A DNA stretch of 30,763 bases from DAIOHQ01 sp036744635 (GCA_036744635.1 DAIOHQ010000021.1:1-30763); one strand, 5' to 3'; shown: positions 23,798 through 30,763, numbered from the stretch's first letter. Made by a program: numbers and translations. The notes: generated from the sequence alone by a model not told the origin.

Positions 23798-24955
23798 ATG
23801 CAAAATCCCCAGTTGGAAAAGCTTCAGCGCGCCGTTCATCCCGAGCTCGCCGATGCTCTTCATAACTCGCGCGAACGCATCCTCGCCCGCTGGGTGGATG
23901 AGGTGCGAAAGGTTCTTCCCACCGCTGACGAGTTGACCCTCTCCGGCCTGCGAAACAACCTTCCCAACGCCCTGGAGGATATCGTCAAGGCCCTGCGAAG
24001 CGACGCCGGTTCCTCTGCGACCCGCGACCTGCTGGCCGATTCCGCCGAACACGGCGTCTGCCGCTTCCACCAGTCGTACAACCTGAATGAGCTGCTCATT
24101 GAGTACAACATTCTCCGCGGCGTCCTCGTCGAGGAAGTCGTCGCCACGCTGCAGCGGCCGTTGGAGGTGGCCGAGTTCCTCCTTCTCTCCATCAGTATCG
24201 ATCAACTCATCCGCAAGGGCGTGGTTGTCTTCGTCCAGCACCAGACCCGCCAGCTCCAGGCGGCCACCGAGGCGCAATCCAAGTACCTCTCCTTTCTCTC
24301 CCACGACCTGCGCGGGGCGCTCAATGGCATCCTGTTGATGACGGAAGTTCTGCGCCGCGATCTTGCCAACGAGCCGCGCTTCGCCGAGTCGATTGAAGAT
24401 TTGGACATGATGCGGCGCTCGATCTACGACACCGTCGCCACCATGGACCGATTCCTGCACGCCGAGCGCCTGCGCAATGGCAAGGTGCAGCTCAAACTCT
24501 CGCCGGTATCCATCGTGGATGTCATCCACGGCCTCAGCGCCCAGTTCGTCGGCCAGGCCCGCGCCAAGGGGCTGGCCATCGAATTAGACGGCGATGGCGC
24601 CGGCGTTGTCCGGACGGATCGTGAGCTGTTGACCCTTGTCCTGCAGAACCTCCTTGGCAATGCCATTAAGTATTCGCAAAAAGGGGTGGTAAAAGTCTTC
24701 GCCGGACTGATCGGCCCGCCGGGAGAGCAGGGCTGCCGCATCTCCGTGATCGACAATGGCCCGGGCATCGCCGCCGAGCGCCTTCAGGAACTTTTCGCGC
24801 CGTTTCAGCGCGGCGAAACCCATGGCCAATCGGGGCTCGGCCTGGGGCTTTCGATCGCCCACCAGGCCGCCGAAATCCTCGGCGCCAAGCTCCACGCCGA
24901 ATCCCAGCCCGGCAAAGGCTCGACCTTCCACCTCGACCTCCCGCCCCGCCAGTAA
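23798..24955 (+). CDS. Soluble sensor histidine kinase with RsbR-like N domain
   Basis: The product has 385 residues and no membrane segment. Residues 5-150 are helical and resemble the RsbRD N-terminal (RsbT co-antagonist) domain, including ILARWVDEVRKVLP and the long helix after LNELLIEYNILRG. The dimerisation domain has the phospho-acceptor His169 in SFLSHDLRGALNGILL. The ATPase domain shows the N box with Asn288 (LLGNAIKYS), DNGPG (319-323) and GLGLG (346-350). It autophosphorylates and passes phosphate to an unknown regulator; no response regulator is adjacent, so it is an orphan here. GGAG precedes the ATG by about 8 bases. It converges with pabB. Confidence 0.85.
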   Translation: MQNPQLEKLQRAVHPELADALHNSRERILARWVDEVRKVLPTADELTLSGLRNNLPNALEDIVKALRSDAGSSATRDLLADSAEHGVCRFHQSYNLNELLIEYNILRGVLVEEVVATLQRPLEVAEFLLLSISIDQLIRKGVVVFVQHQTRQLQAATEAQSKYLSFLSHDLRGALNGILLMTEVLRRDLANEPRFAESIEDLDMMRRSIYDTVATMDRFLHAERLRNGKVQLKLSPVSIVDVIHGLSAQFVGQARAKGLAIELDGDGAGVVRTDRELLTLVLQNLLGNAIKYSQKGVVKVFAGLIGPPGEQGCRISVIDNGPGIAAERLQELFAPFQRGETHGQSGLGLGLSIAHQAAEILGAKLHAESQPGKGSTFHLDLPPRQ

Positions 24956-25039
24956 CTCGCTAGCGCTGTGCGCGCGCCCACTCCCTGAAGTGGCATGGTG
25001 GTGCCAGCCCATGCGCAAGAAGCGCCAGCGTTCCCCCGT

Positions 25040-25062
25040 GGCACGGGTTTTCAACCCGTGCC
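25040..25062. repeat. Short hairpin of the GCACGGGTT family
   Basis: GGCACGGGTT, loop TTC, AACCCGTGCC is a perfect 10-bp stem. It lies after the histidine kinase stop, in the convergent spacer before pabB, and has relatives at 17379, 25147 and 25200. Confidence 0.8.
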
Positions 25063-25146
25063 AAGCGGCTCGGTACACTCTAAAGAGCCATTCACATGGG
25101 GACGCCGGCTCGATTTCTTTAACTGCCTGGAATGCGAAATTGCTCG

Positions 25147-25167
25147 GCATGGGTTGGAAACCCATGC
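25147..25167. repeat. Short hairpin of the GCATGGGTT family
   Basis: GCATGGGTT, loop GGA, AACCCATGC is a perfect 9-bp stem followed by TACGAAA. The hairpin at 17379 is followed by the similar GCGAAA. Confidence 0.8.
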
Positions 25168-25199
25168 TACGAAAAACCGAACGCGCTGCGCTTCGGGCG

Positions 25200-25219
25200 C
25201 ATGGGCAAGGTTGCCCATG
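25200..25219. repeat. Short hairpin, CATGGGCAA variant
   Basis: CATGGGCAA, loop GG, TTGCCCATG is a perfect 9-bp stem and begins 33 bases after the previous hairpin. It keeps the CATGGG core of the family. It ends 16 bases before the pabB stop codon and may help to end either transcript. Confidence 0.75.
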
Positions 25220-25235
25220 TTACACACAATCCAAG

Positions 25236-26519
25236 TCATCTCCGCAGCGCTTCCACCGCCTCATCCGACACCCCCAGCGCATCGAACATCGCCTTCGCCT
25301 TGATCAGTGTCTCCTCATATTCCGCCGCCGGATCCGAATCCGCGACGATTCCCCCGCCCACCGGCACGTGTACCAGTCCATCCTTCACGATCATGGTGCG
25401 GATGGCCACGTTGAACTCCATCGACCCATCCGCCGCCAGATATCCAATCGCCCCGCAATAAGGCCCGCGCCGCACCGGCTCGAGCTCCTCAATAATCTCC
25501 ATCGCGCGAATCTTCGGCGCCCCCGTCACCGACCCGCCGGGAAACGTCGCCCGCAGCAACTGCACGAAATCCACCTCCGGCCGAAGCATCCCCTCCACCG
25601 TGGCTACGCCATGATAGACAGTAGGGTGCTCCTCGATGGTGCGCGGCTGCGTCACCCGTACGCTGCCGATCTCGCATACCCGGCCAAGGTCGTTGCGCTC
25701 CAGATCCACGATCATGTTCAGTTCGGCCCGATCCTTCTCGCTGTCGCGCAGCTCCCGCTCCATCCCCGGCCCGCGCGGGCGCGTCCCCTTGATGGGACGG
25801 GTGATGACGCGCCGCCGCCCATCGGGCAGTGGGGTCACCCGCAAGAACAACTCCGGGGAATTGCAGATCAAGGCGAAGTCGCCGAAATCAAGCAGGCCCC
25901 CATAGGCCGCCGGAGTATCCCGCATCAGCCGCCGGTACACGGCTGCCGGCGACTCCGGCATGGCCACCGTAAACCGCTGCGAGAGGTTCACCTGAAACAC
26001 ATCCCCCGCACGGATGTACTCGATCGCCCGCTCGACTGCTTTCAAATAGTCCTGCCGCGAGAAAGTCGAGCGCGGCGAGCAGTTTTCCCGCGGAATCGTC
26101 TCGGCCACATCGCTGGTAACGATAGTTTTGTCCGGAATATATCCAAACGCAAATAGCGGCAGACCCAGATCATCCGCGGCCTGCACCGGCAAGTTCTCAA
26201 ACAGTCGGCCAAGGTCGTAGCTCACATATCCCGCCCATCGTCCCCCTGGAGCAGATGCCCGATCATGCTCAAGCTGCTCGCCCATCCACCGCAGCGCCTC
26301 CAGCGGATCGCCCCACTCCCGAAACACCGCTCCGCCGGCCCATGAAGCCGTCGTAACCAGCGATCCGCGCTCGCACCGCAGGACCCACCTCGGCTTGGCT
26401 GGGCCCATCGTCCATGAGCTCATCTCTCCGCCCACCTGTGGCCCGGCGTCAAAGCGAATCAGTGGCAAATGAGACACGGGATGAATTGTAACTGTCGCAG
26501 TCGCGGCGGATAGGCTCAT
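25236..26519 (-). CDS. pabB: Aminodeoxychorismate synthase component I
   Basis: The product has 427 residues. PIKGTRPRG in the catalytic domain carries the lysine that marks PabB; anthranilate synthases have PIAGT. Other motifs are VFQVNLSQRF, LICNSPELFL, DRAELNMIVDLERNDLGR, then FPGGSVTGAPKIRAMEIIEE, and the C-terminal GGGIVADSDPAAEYEETL. It converts chorismate and ammonia to aminodeoxychorismate for folate. No PabA or PabC is adjacent. The start at 26519 follows a run of 11 G residues (coding strand) that may serve as ribosome site; an ATG at 26552 lies on the other side of that run and is also in frame. A 71-codon frame lies 51 bases upstream. Confidence 0.9.
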   Translation of the reverse strand: MSLSAATATVTIHPVSHLPLIRFDAGPQVGGEMSSWTMGPAKPRWVLRCERGSLVTTASWAGGAVFREWGDPLEALRWMGEQLEHDRASAPGGRWAGYVSYDLGRLFENLPVQAADDLGLPLFAFGYIPDKTIVTSDVAETIPRENCSPRSTFSRQDYLKAVERAIEYIRAGDVFQVNLSQRFTVAMPESPAAVYRRLMRDTPAAYGGLLDFGDFALICNSPELFLRVTPLPDGRRRVITRPIKGTRPRGPGMERELRDSEKDRAELNMIVDLERNDLGRVCEIGSVRVTQPRTIEEHPTVYHGVATVEGMLRPEVDFVQLLRATFPGGSVTGAPKIRAMEIIEELEPVRRGPYCGAIGYLAADGSMEFNVAIRTMIVKDGLVHVPVGGGIVADSDPAAEYEETLIKAKAMFDALGVSDEAVEALRR

Positions 26520-26524
26520 GCAGA

Positions 26525-26535
26525 CCCCCCCCCCC
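26525..26535. repeat. Run of 11 C (G on coding strand) at the pabB start
   Basis: Eleven consecutive C residues lie 5 bases upstream of the pabB ATG at 26519, and inside the frame if translation starts at 26552. Such runs slip in replication and are also error-prone in sequencing. Confidence 0.85.
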
Positions 26536-26569
26536 GGCACATAACGAATCATCAGCCGTTCGACCGGTC

Positions 26570-26785
26570 TTAGATTGATCTCTTCGCTATCCCGTTCAGC
26601 CCGAGTTTTCGCAGGGCCGAATCGAGCGCGGCACGCTGGGGCTTCTTCAGGCAAACATTGGTTGACACGAATCGATCCAGCCCGTGCAGGATGCCAACTT
26701 CACCGGTGCGCTCGCGAATCACCAGTTGCGACAACACCGTCCGCAATGCGGAAATCTCATCGTCGTTCAGCGTGGGAGATGGCAT
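26570..26785 (-). CDS. Small conserved-looking protein of unknown function
   Basis: The product has 71 residues, mostly helical and without an export signal. SALRTVLSQLVIRERTGEVG followed by ILHGLDRFVSTN, and a final AALDSALRKLGLNG, look like well-formed protein rather than shadow sequence. It lies 51 bases upstream of pabB in the same direction and is likely in its operon. The ribosome site before the ATG at 26785 is weak. I recognise no family and assign no function. Confidence 0.55.
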   Translation of the reverse strand: MPSPTLNDDEISALRTVLSQLVIRERTGEVGILHGLDRFVSTNVCLKKPQRAALDSALRKLGLNGIAKRSI

Positions 26786-26935
26786 GAGAAAACGCTCGGG
26801 CTTACCAGTCGAACTGGCCGCTGTAGATACATAAATCCTAACATGACGCCATTACGCGGCGGCCGTTTCTCTGGAACTGGCGATGATTATAACGCTGGTG
26901 AGACGCTTGCAACTCCCCTACAAGCCCCCAACACC

Positions 26936-27286
26936 TCAATCGCTTGGACTCAAAAGCAGAGCGATGCCATCCAAAATCTCGCCTAGTCGGCGCCGGGAAA
27001 TTGTGCCGATCTTTTCCGCTAACGCGGTTTTGTCCAACGTGACAAGCTGCGAGATGTTCACAACGCTTCGTTTTGGCAGGCCCGCCTCGCCCTTGGCCAG
27101 CAGCACGTTTCCCGGTGAGTTGGCACGTTGGAGGTTCGACGTGAGGGCGCAGAGCACCACTGTGCTGATGCGGCTGTGGTTAAAGGCGTTGTTCTGTACC
27201 ACTACCATCGGATGGCGAAAGGCCGGCTCCGATGCCCCTGCCGCCGGCAGATCGACCCAGAACACGTCCCCTTGCCCGATTACCAT
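26936..27286 (-). CDS. mazF: MazF/PemK family toxin
   Basis: The product has 116 residues. GQGDVFWVDLP is the first strand of the MazF/PemK fold, then FRHPMVVVQN with the conserved arginine, VVLCALTSNLQRA with the conserved Thr/Ser, and NVLLAKGEAGLPKRSVVNIS. These toxins cut RNA at short motifs and are held in check by a paired antitoxin. The ATG at 27286 overlaps the antitoxin gene by 7 bases (ATGGTAA), so the two are coupled. The cut site cannot be read from sequence. Confidence 0.88.
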   Translation of the reverse strand: MVIGQGDVFWVDLPAAGASEPAFRHPMVVVQNNAFNHSRISTVVLCALTSNLQRANSPGNVLLAKGEAGLPKRSVVNISQLVTLDKTALAEKIGTISRRRLGEILDGIALLLSPSD

Positions 27287-27531
27287 GTTCCCTCGACCAG
27301 CTTTCGGAAGGCGCCGGCCGATGCGCGGCGGAGGGCGCGTTCTCCAGCCTCGGCCGCGGTATGCGCTGCATCGATCTGCGCGGTGAGTTCTTCGGCGCGC
27401 TGCCGGCGCATGAATTCCTCAACCGCCTTTGAAAAGAACTGGCTGCGCGACAGGCGCATCTTGCGAGCCGCCCGCTCGGCTTCTTTGAAGAGGTCTTCCC
27501 GAATGGAAATCGCCGTTTTCACCGCGGCCAT
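27280..27531 (-). CDS. Ribbon-helix-helix antitoxin paired with MazF
   Basis: The product has 83 residues. AVKTAISIREDLFKEAERAA followed by RKMRLSRSQFFSKAVEEFM is a ribbon-helix-helix DNA-binding domain; the C-terminal 40 residues, Ala/Glu-rich, probably wrap the toxin. I chose ATG 27531 because GGAG is 7 bases upstream; the ATG at 27537 is only one base from that GGAG. The stop overlaps the toxin start. It should repress its own operon through the dyad at 27551-27571. Confidence 0.85.
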   Translation of the reverse strand: MAAVKTAISIREDLFKEAERAARKMRLSRSQFFSKAVEEFMRRQRAEELTAQIDAAHTAAEAGERALRRASAGAFRKLVEGTW

Positions 27532-27550
27532 GGTCATACTCCAATCCTAC

Positions 27551-27583
27551 CGCAAGTATAACTATCTTGCGTTCCCAAAGCAA
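27551..27583 (-). promoter_or_regulatory. Toxin-antitoxin promoter with operator dyad
   Basis: On the minus strand TTGCTT (27578-27583), a 17-base spacer and TATACT (27555-27560) form a promoter, with GGAG of the antitoxin just downstream. The dyad CGCAAG / CTTGCG (27551-27556 and 27566-27571), with a 9-base gap, covers the -10 hexamer. This is where an autorepressing RHH antitoxin would bind. Confidence 0.55.
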
Positions 27584-27620
27584 ACACCCCCGCGGCGAAC
27601 GCGCGAGGGTGATTGCTTTG
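27576..27620 (-). terminator. Strong hairpin after glnN
   Basis: CAAAGCAATCACCCTCGCG and its partner CGCGGGGGTGTTTGCTTTG (minus strand) form a 19-bp stem with two mismatches and a 7-base loop, 19 bases after the glnN stop. It lacks a good T-run, so termination is plausible rather than certain. Its distal arm overlaps the -35 hexamer of the toxin-antitoxin promoter. Confidence 0.5.
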
Positions 27621-27638
27621 CAGTCGCCGCATCAGGCG

Positions 27639-29822
27639 CTACCGGATAAACAACATCTCCCGATACGTCGGCAGCGGCCAGAGGTCGTCGGCCACCACCA
27701 TTTCCAGCTTGTCGCCCAGCCCGCGAACCGCATTCTGCGCCGGGATGATCTCATCCCGCGAGTGCTTGGCGTGGTGGTAGGGGTCGCCTTCGGCGTGGTG
27801 CGAGAGGGCCTTGTCGAGATGGACAATGGCCTTCTGCAGCTCGCCGATGGTGTGAGTCAGGTTCTTGAGCAGCTCTAGTTCGCCGCCGACCTCGACGCCG
27901 GCGGCCTTGGTGGCCGCGATGGCGCCGGCCACCTCGGTCTGATACCGCAGCGCCGCGGGCAGGATCTGTGTCCGCGCCATCAGACTGGTAAGCTGGCCTT
28001 CGATGTTCACGGTCTTGACGTAGTTTTCCGCGAAGATCGCGTAGCGGCTGTGCAGCTCGCGCTCGGTGTACACCTTGTACTTGGTGAGCAGGTCGATCGA
28101 ATCCTTGCGGATGATCACCGGCAGGCAGTCCACGGTGTTCTTAAGATTGGGCAGGCCACGCTTCTCGGCCTCCTTGTGCCATTCCTCGGTGTAGTTGTCG
28201 CCGTTGAAGATCACCTTCTTGCCTTCCTTGATGATCGCGGGCAGCAATTCCTGCACGGCCTTGTTCAAGTCCTTGCCGCCCTTGACGGCGTTCTCGAGGT
28301 TGGTGGCGGCGTAGTCGAGGCTCTCGGCGACGATCGCGTTGAGCACCGTGTTCGGGCCGGCCACGCTCTGGCTGGAGCCGACGGCGCGGAACTCAAACTT
28401 GTTGCCGGTGAAGGCGAAGGGGCTGGTGCGGTTGCGGTCGCCGGCCTCCTTGGGAAGCTTGGGCAGCACCGAGACGCCGGTCTCGAACAGGCCGCCCTGC
28501 TTGCTGCTCTTGGCGCCTCCCTTTTCGATCTGCTCGATGATGTCATTGAGCTGATCGCCCAGGAAGACCGACATGATCGCCGGCGGGGCCTCGTTGGCGC
28601 CGAGGCGGTGGTCGTTGGCGGCGCCGCTGACCACCACGCGGAGCAGCTCGGGATACTTCGATACCGCGCGGATCACCGCGCTGCAGAAGACCAGGAACTG
28701 GGCGTTGTCGTGGGGATTGTCCCCGGGGTTGAGCAGGTTCTCGCCGGTGTCGGTGGACATCGACCAGTTGTTGTGCTTGCCCGAGCCGTTGATGCCCTGG
28801 AAGGGCTTCTCGTGCAGCAGGCAGACCAGGCCATACTTATCCGCCACCTTGCGCAGCATCTCCATGGTGAGCATCTGGTGGTCGGTGGCAAGGTTGGAAT
28901 TCTCAAAAATTGGCGCGATCTCATACTGGCTTGGTGCCACTTCATTGTGCCGGGTCTTCACCGGCACGCCCAACTTGAACAGCTCGGCCTCAACCTCGGC
29001 CATGCAGGCCAGCACGCGCTCGGGGATCGATCCGAAATATTGGTCTTCAAGCTCCTGGCCCTTGGGTGGCTTGGTGCCGAAGAGGGTTCGGCCGGCGTTG
29101 ATGAGGTCAGGCCGGGCGTAATAAAAGTGCTTGTCGATCAGGAAATATTCCTGTTCCGGGCCGACAGTGGTGAACACCTTCTGCGCCTCGTTGTTGCCGA
29201 AGACGCGGAGGATGCGCATGGCCTGCGCTGACAGCGCCTCCATCGACCGCAGCAGCGGGGTTTTCTTGTCGAGGGCTTCGCCGGTCCAGCTCAAAAAGGC
29301 GGTGGGGATGACCAGGGTGGCGCCGTTGGGATTTTCCAGAATGAAGGCCGGGCTGGTTGGGTCCCATGCGGTATAGCCGCGGGCCTCAAACGTCGCCCGC
29401 AATCCGCCGGATGGGAACGAGCTGGCATCCGGCTCGCCTTTGATCAATTCCTTGCCGGAGAATTCCGCGATGGCCCCCCCGTCGTCTGTGGGGGTGATGA
29501 AGCTGTCGTGCTTCTCAGCGGTCAGGCCGGTCATCGGCTGGAACCAGTGGGTGTAGTGGGTAGCGCCCTTTTCCAGCGCCCAGTCCTTCATCGCGTTGGC
29601 CACGGCATCCGCGATCGAATGCTCCAGCGGCTGGCCTTTGCGGATGGTTTTCTGCAGCACCTTGAAGACATTCTTCGGCAGGCGCAGGCGCTGCGACTCT
29701 TCGTTGAAGACGTTCATGCCGAAGAGGTCTTTGATGTGCAACTGCTTGAAATTGACGCGGTTCAGGGTTGGCTTGGAAGCGGCGATGGCCCTGATGGCTT
29801 CCTGACGGACGTTGGCGCCCAT
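27639..29822 (-). CDS. glnN: Glutamine synthetase type III
   Basis: The product has 727 residues, the typical type III length (types I and II have about 350-470). Motifs include RATFEARGYTAWDP, TTVGPEQEYFLIDK with metal-binding glutamates, ETNA-like EVAPSQYEIAPIFE, GINGSGKHNNWSMSTDTGEN, GANEAPPAIMSVFLG and FNGDNYTEEW. It makes glutamine from glutamate, ammonia and ATP as a dodecamer in the cytoplasm. AGGAG lies 7 bases before the ATG at 29822, so the longer in-frame start (29984) is rejected. A candidate promoter lies 88-116 bases upstream. No glnB or ammonium transporter is adjacent. Confidence 0.95.
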   Translation of the reverse strand: MGANVRQEAIRAIAASKPTLNRVNFKQLHIKDLFGMNVFNEESQRLRLPKNVFKVLQKTIRKGQPLEHSIADAVANAMKDWALEKGATHYTHWFQPMTGLTAEKHDSFITPTDDGGAIAEFSGKELIKGEPDASSFPSGGLRATFEARGYTAWDPTSPAFILENPNGATLVIPTAFLSWTGEALDKKTPLLRSMEALSAQAMRILRVFGNNEAQKVFTTVGPEQEYFLIDKHFYYARPDLINAGRTLFGTKPPKGQELEDQYFGSIPERVLACMAEVEAELFKLGVPVKTRHNEVAPSQYEIAPIFENSNLATDHQMLTMEMLRKVADKYGLVCLLHEKPFQGINGSGKHNNWSMSTDTGENLLNPGDNPHDNAQFLVFCSAVIRAVSKYPELLRVVVSGAANDHRLGANEAPPAIMSVFLGDQLNDIIEQIEKGGAKSSKQGGLFETGVSVLPKLPKEAGDRNRTSPFAFTGNKFEFRAVGSSQSVAGPNTVLNAIVAESLDYAATNLENAVKGGKDLNKAVQELLPAIIKEGKKVIFNGDNYTEEWHKEAEKRGLPNLKNTVDCLPVIIRKDSIDLLTKYKVYTERELHSRYAIFAENYVKTVNIEGQLTSLMARTQILPAALRYQTEVAGAIAATKAAGVEVGGELELLKNLTHTIGELQKAIVHLDKALSHHAEGDPYHHAKHSRDEIIPAQNAVRGLGDKLEMVVADDLWPLPTYREMLFIR

Positions 29823-29909
29823 GGTGGGACTCCTAAAGGTATAAAAAAAGAGGCAACAACACGACGCACCCTGCCCGAGGGTGGTAAGCGGGCGCGGGCG
29901 AAGGGCACC

Positions 29910-29938
29910 TATGTAGTAAAGTGCTTGCCCGTCGTCAA
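29910..29938 (-). promoter_or_regulatory. Candidate glnN promoter
   Basis: On the minus strand TTGACG (29933-29938), a 17-base spacer and TACATA (29910-29915) resemble a sigma-70 promoter; the -35 is good and the -10 is weak. It gives a leader of about 80 bases that contains the small stem CACCCT-CGGGC-AGGGTG and a run of seven T residues before the ribosome site. Confidence 0.4.
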
Positions 29939-29950
29939 CTCCAAACGATT

Positions 29951-29985
29951 TTTGCGTCGGGCGGCCGGAGCGCCCATGACGCAAA
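29951..29985. repeat. Dyad upstream of the glnN promoter
   Basis: TTTGCGTCGGGCG (29951-29963) pairs with CGCCC and GACGCAAA (29971-29985) with a two-base bulge and a 7-base loop. It sits 12 bases upstream of the -35, so it may be an operator, or an end signal for the gene at 30189. Confidence 0.5.
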
Positions 29986-30188
29986 TTGCGTGCGAGCGAT
30001 AAAAAATGCTTTCCCGGCGTTTGTGCTGCTCATTTGCTAGGCAATCTTCAAAATGACCGAATCCTACGCCTGCTTGATGGGCGAATGTCGGGGAATAGGT
30101 ATTTCGGATGGACGCGGTGGCCCCGAGTCGTGACGCATTGTTAGTCCTTTTTTTCGTGGAAGTTGCAAATCTTCGCGAATGGATCTGT

Positions 30189-30647
30189 TCAATCCACCGC
30201 GGCCACGGCGCCTTGAAGGAAGGTTTCCAGATATCCTTTGGAAACAAACAGGTCGATGGCGCGCACGGTATCGAGATGATTCATCCCCCAGATCGCGCAG
30301 CGCAGGTCATTCAGTTCCAGGTCCATCTGCACTACCAGTGAATCCTCGATGCTGACGGCGTGCGGAATCTGATCGACCAGCAGTGCGGTCAATCCATTCA
30401 CACCCGGGCCGCCAATGCAGATGGTGGGGCGGGTCTGGGCTTCTTCGGAATTGAGATAATAGACGTCGCTGATGACTGCCGGAGCGAGTTTCGGCGGATG
30501 GCCAGGCTCCGGCATGCCAATCATGGCCGGCAGGCGCTGCTTGATTTCGCGTTCGATGCGATACGCCAGCGGCCGATCGCCCAGCTCGGCGTTCAATTGC
30601 ACGCCAACCACGATCAGCAACAAACAGTTAATATCGACTTCGGGCAT
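30189..30647 (-). CDS. Conserved-looking protein of unknown function
   Basis: The product has 152 residues from ATG 30647; an in-frame GTG at 30722 within the terminal repeat would add 25 residues of low-quality sequence. The hydrophobic MPEVDINCLLLIVVGV is a strand-like start, followed by a basic helix. AVISDVYYLN, RPTICIGGPGVNGLTALL and SLVVQMDLELNDLRCAIWGM suggest an alternating alpha/beta cytoplasmic domain with a glycine loop. I recognise no family. The ribosome site is poor. It lies upstream of glnN on the same strand but 370 bases away, so co-transcription is uncertain. Confidence 0.6.
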   Translation of the reverse strand: MPEVDINCLLLIVVGVQLNAELGDRPLAYRIEREIKQRLPAMIGMPEPGHPPKLAPAVISDVYYLNSEEAQTRPTICIGGPGVNGLTALLVDQIPHAVSIEDSLVVQMDLELNDLRCAIWGMNHLDTVRAIDLFVSKGYLETFLQGAVAAVD

Positions 30648-30710
30648 GAGGATGGCAGTGTACCCGCGAAACGGCCAGCATCGGAACGTTTGATGCGGAT
30701 GGGCCCGATC

Positions 30711-30763
30711 GGGTGCGTCCACAAATCCGGGAGATGGAGTAGAATGGGATAATCGGCGGGAGT
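30711..30763. repeat. 53-bp inverted repeat, right copy at contig end
   Basis: It is the exact reverse complement of positions 3-55. It includes the upstream region of the gene at 30189 and the GTG alternative start of that gene. Confidence 0.9.

Larger units (their letters stand above)
29823..30188. other. Spacer upstream of glnN
   Basis: Apart from the candidate promoter and the dyad at 29951, this 366-base stretch shows no gene. A 112-codon minus-strand frame crosses it, but it runs through the promoter and dyad and has no ribosome site or recognisable protein character. Confidence 0.5.

Noticed and set aside
23052..23936. 294-codon plus-strand frame across dut and the spacer
   Set aside because: It overlaps dut antisense, runs through a palindrome and enters the kinase gene in another frame.
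28050..29231. 393-codon plus-strand frame
   Set aside because: Antisense to glnN; Val/Leu/Gly/His-rich shadow composition.
29909..30247. 112-codon minus-strand frame upstream of glnN
   Set aside because: It overlaps the end of the gene at 30189, crosses the candidate glnN promoter and dyad, and has no ribosome site.
1..30763. A 30-kb transposon bounded by 53-bp terminal inverted repeats
   Set aside because: The content is largely housekeeping, no transposase or recombinase is present, and the repeats sit exactly at the contig ends, which fits an assembly break.

Overview
The window is a GC-rich bacterial contig with about 20 intact genes, long spacers packed with palindromic repeats, and no phage, transposase, rRNA, tRNA or CRISPR array that I can see. 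The gene mix points to Planctomycetota, perhaps Phycisphaerae: a secreted DUF4838 protein, a sialate O-acetylesterase-like protein, a CBM9-like secreted protein, type III glutamine synthetase, a DUF444 protein, Uma2, and spacers with several palindrome families. The assignment rests on gene content and style only, because there is no marker-gene comparison.

Layout. Positions 1-2600 hold the tail of a possible small gene and a large secreted DUF4838 protein. Positions 2600-4170 hold no credible gene but three repeat types, including a 12-copy minisatellite with a 21-bp unit. Positions 4177-5773 hold two or three small proteins of unknown function, each followed by a palindrome. Positions 5839-12014 look like a carbohydrate-use neighbourhood: SASA-family esterase, CBM9-like secreted protein, class V PLP enzyme, DapA-superfamily aldolase and a convergent PfkB sugar kinase of the KDG-kinase type. 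Positions 12149-13997 (minus strand) are a tight set: DUF444 protein, a 55-residue membrane protein and a Uma2 protein. Positions 14228-19784 are a probable operon of a large acyl-CoA dehydrogenase overlapping 2-oxoacid dehydrogenase E1-alpha, then E1-beta and lipoyl E2; no E3 is present. Positions 19987-23302 (minus) carry FtsK and dUTPase. A soluble histidine kinase (plus) faces pabB (minus). Then come a RHH/MazF toxin-antitoxin pair, glnN (type III glutamine synthetase), and an unknown conserved-looking gene at the right edge.

How the parts work together. The left half is consistent with secreted polysaccharide attack followed by cytoplasmic breakdown of a 2-keto-3-deoxy sugar acid. The central operon would make acyl-CoA from a 2-oxoacid (pyruvate or branched-chain) and oxidise acyl-CoA. 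The right half is housekeeping: chromosome segregation, dUTP removal, folate precursor synthesis and ammonium assimilation.

The most unusual signal is the spacer DNA. At least seven kinds of imperfect palindrome occur, several in more than one copy. The octamer GGAGTACC/GGTACTCC recurs in at least five palindrome-associated places, and one palindrome has become the 3' end of the E1-alpha gene. The first and last 53 bases of the contig are perfect reverse complements, which most likely marks a repeat where assembly stopped.
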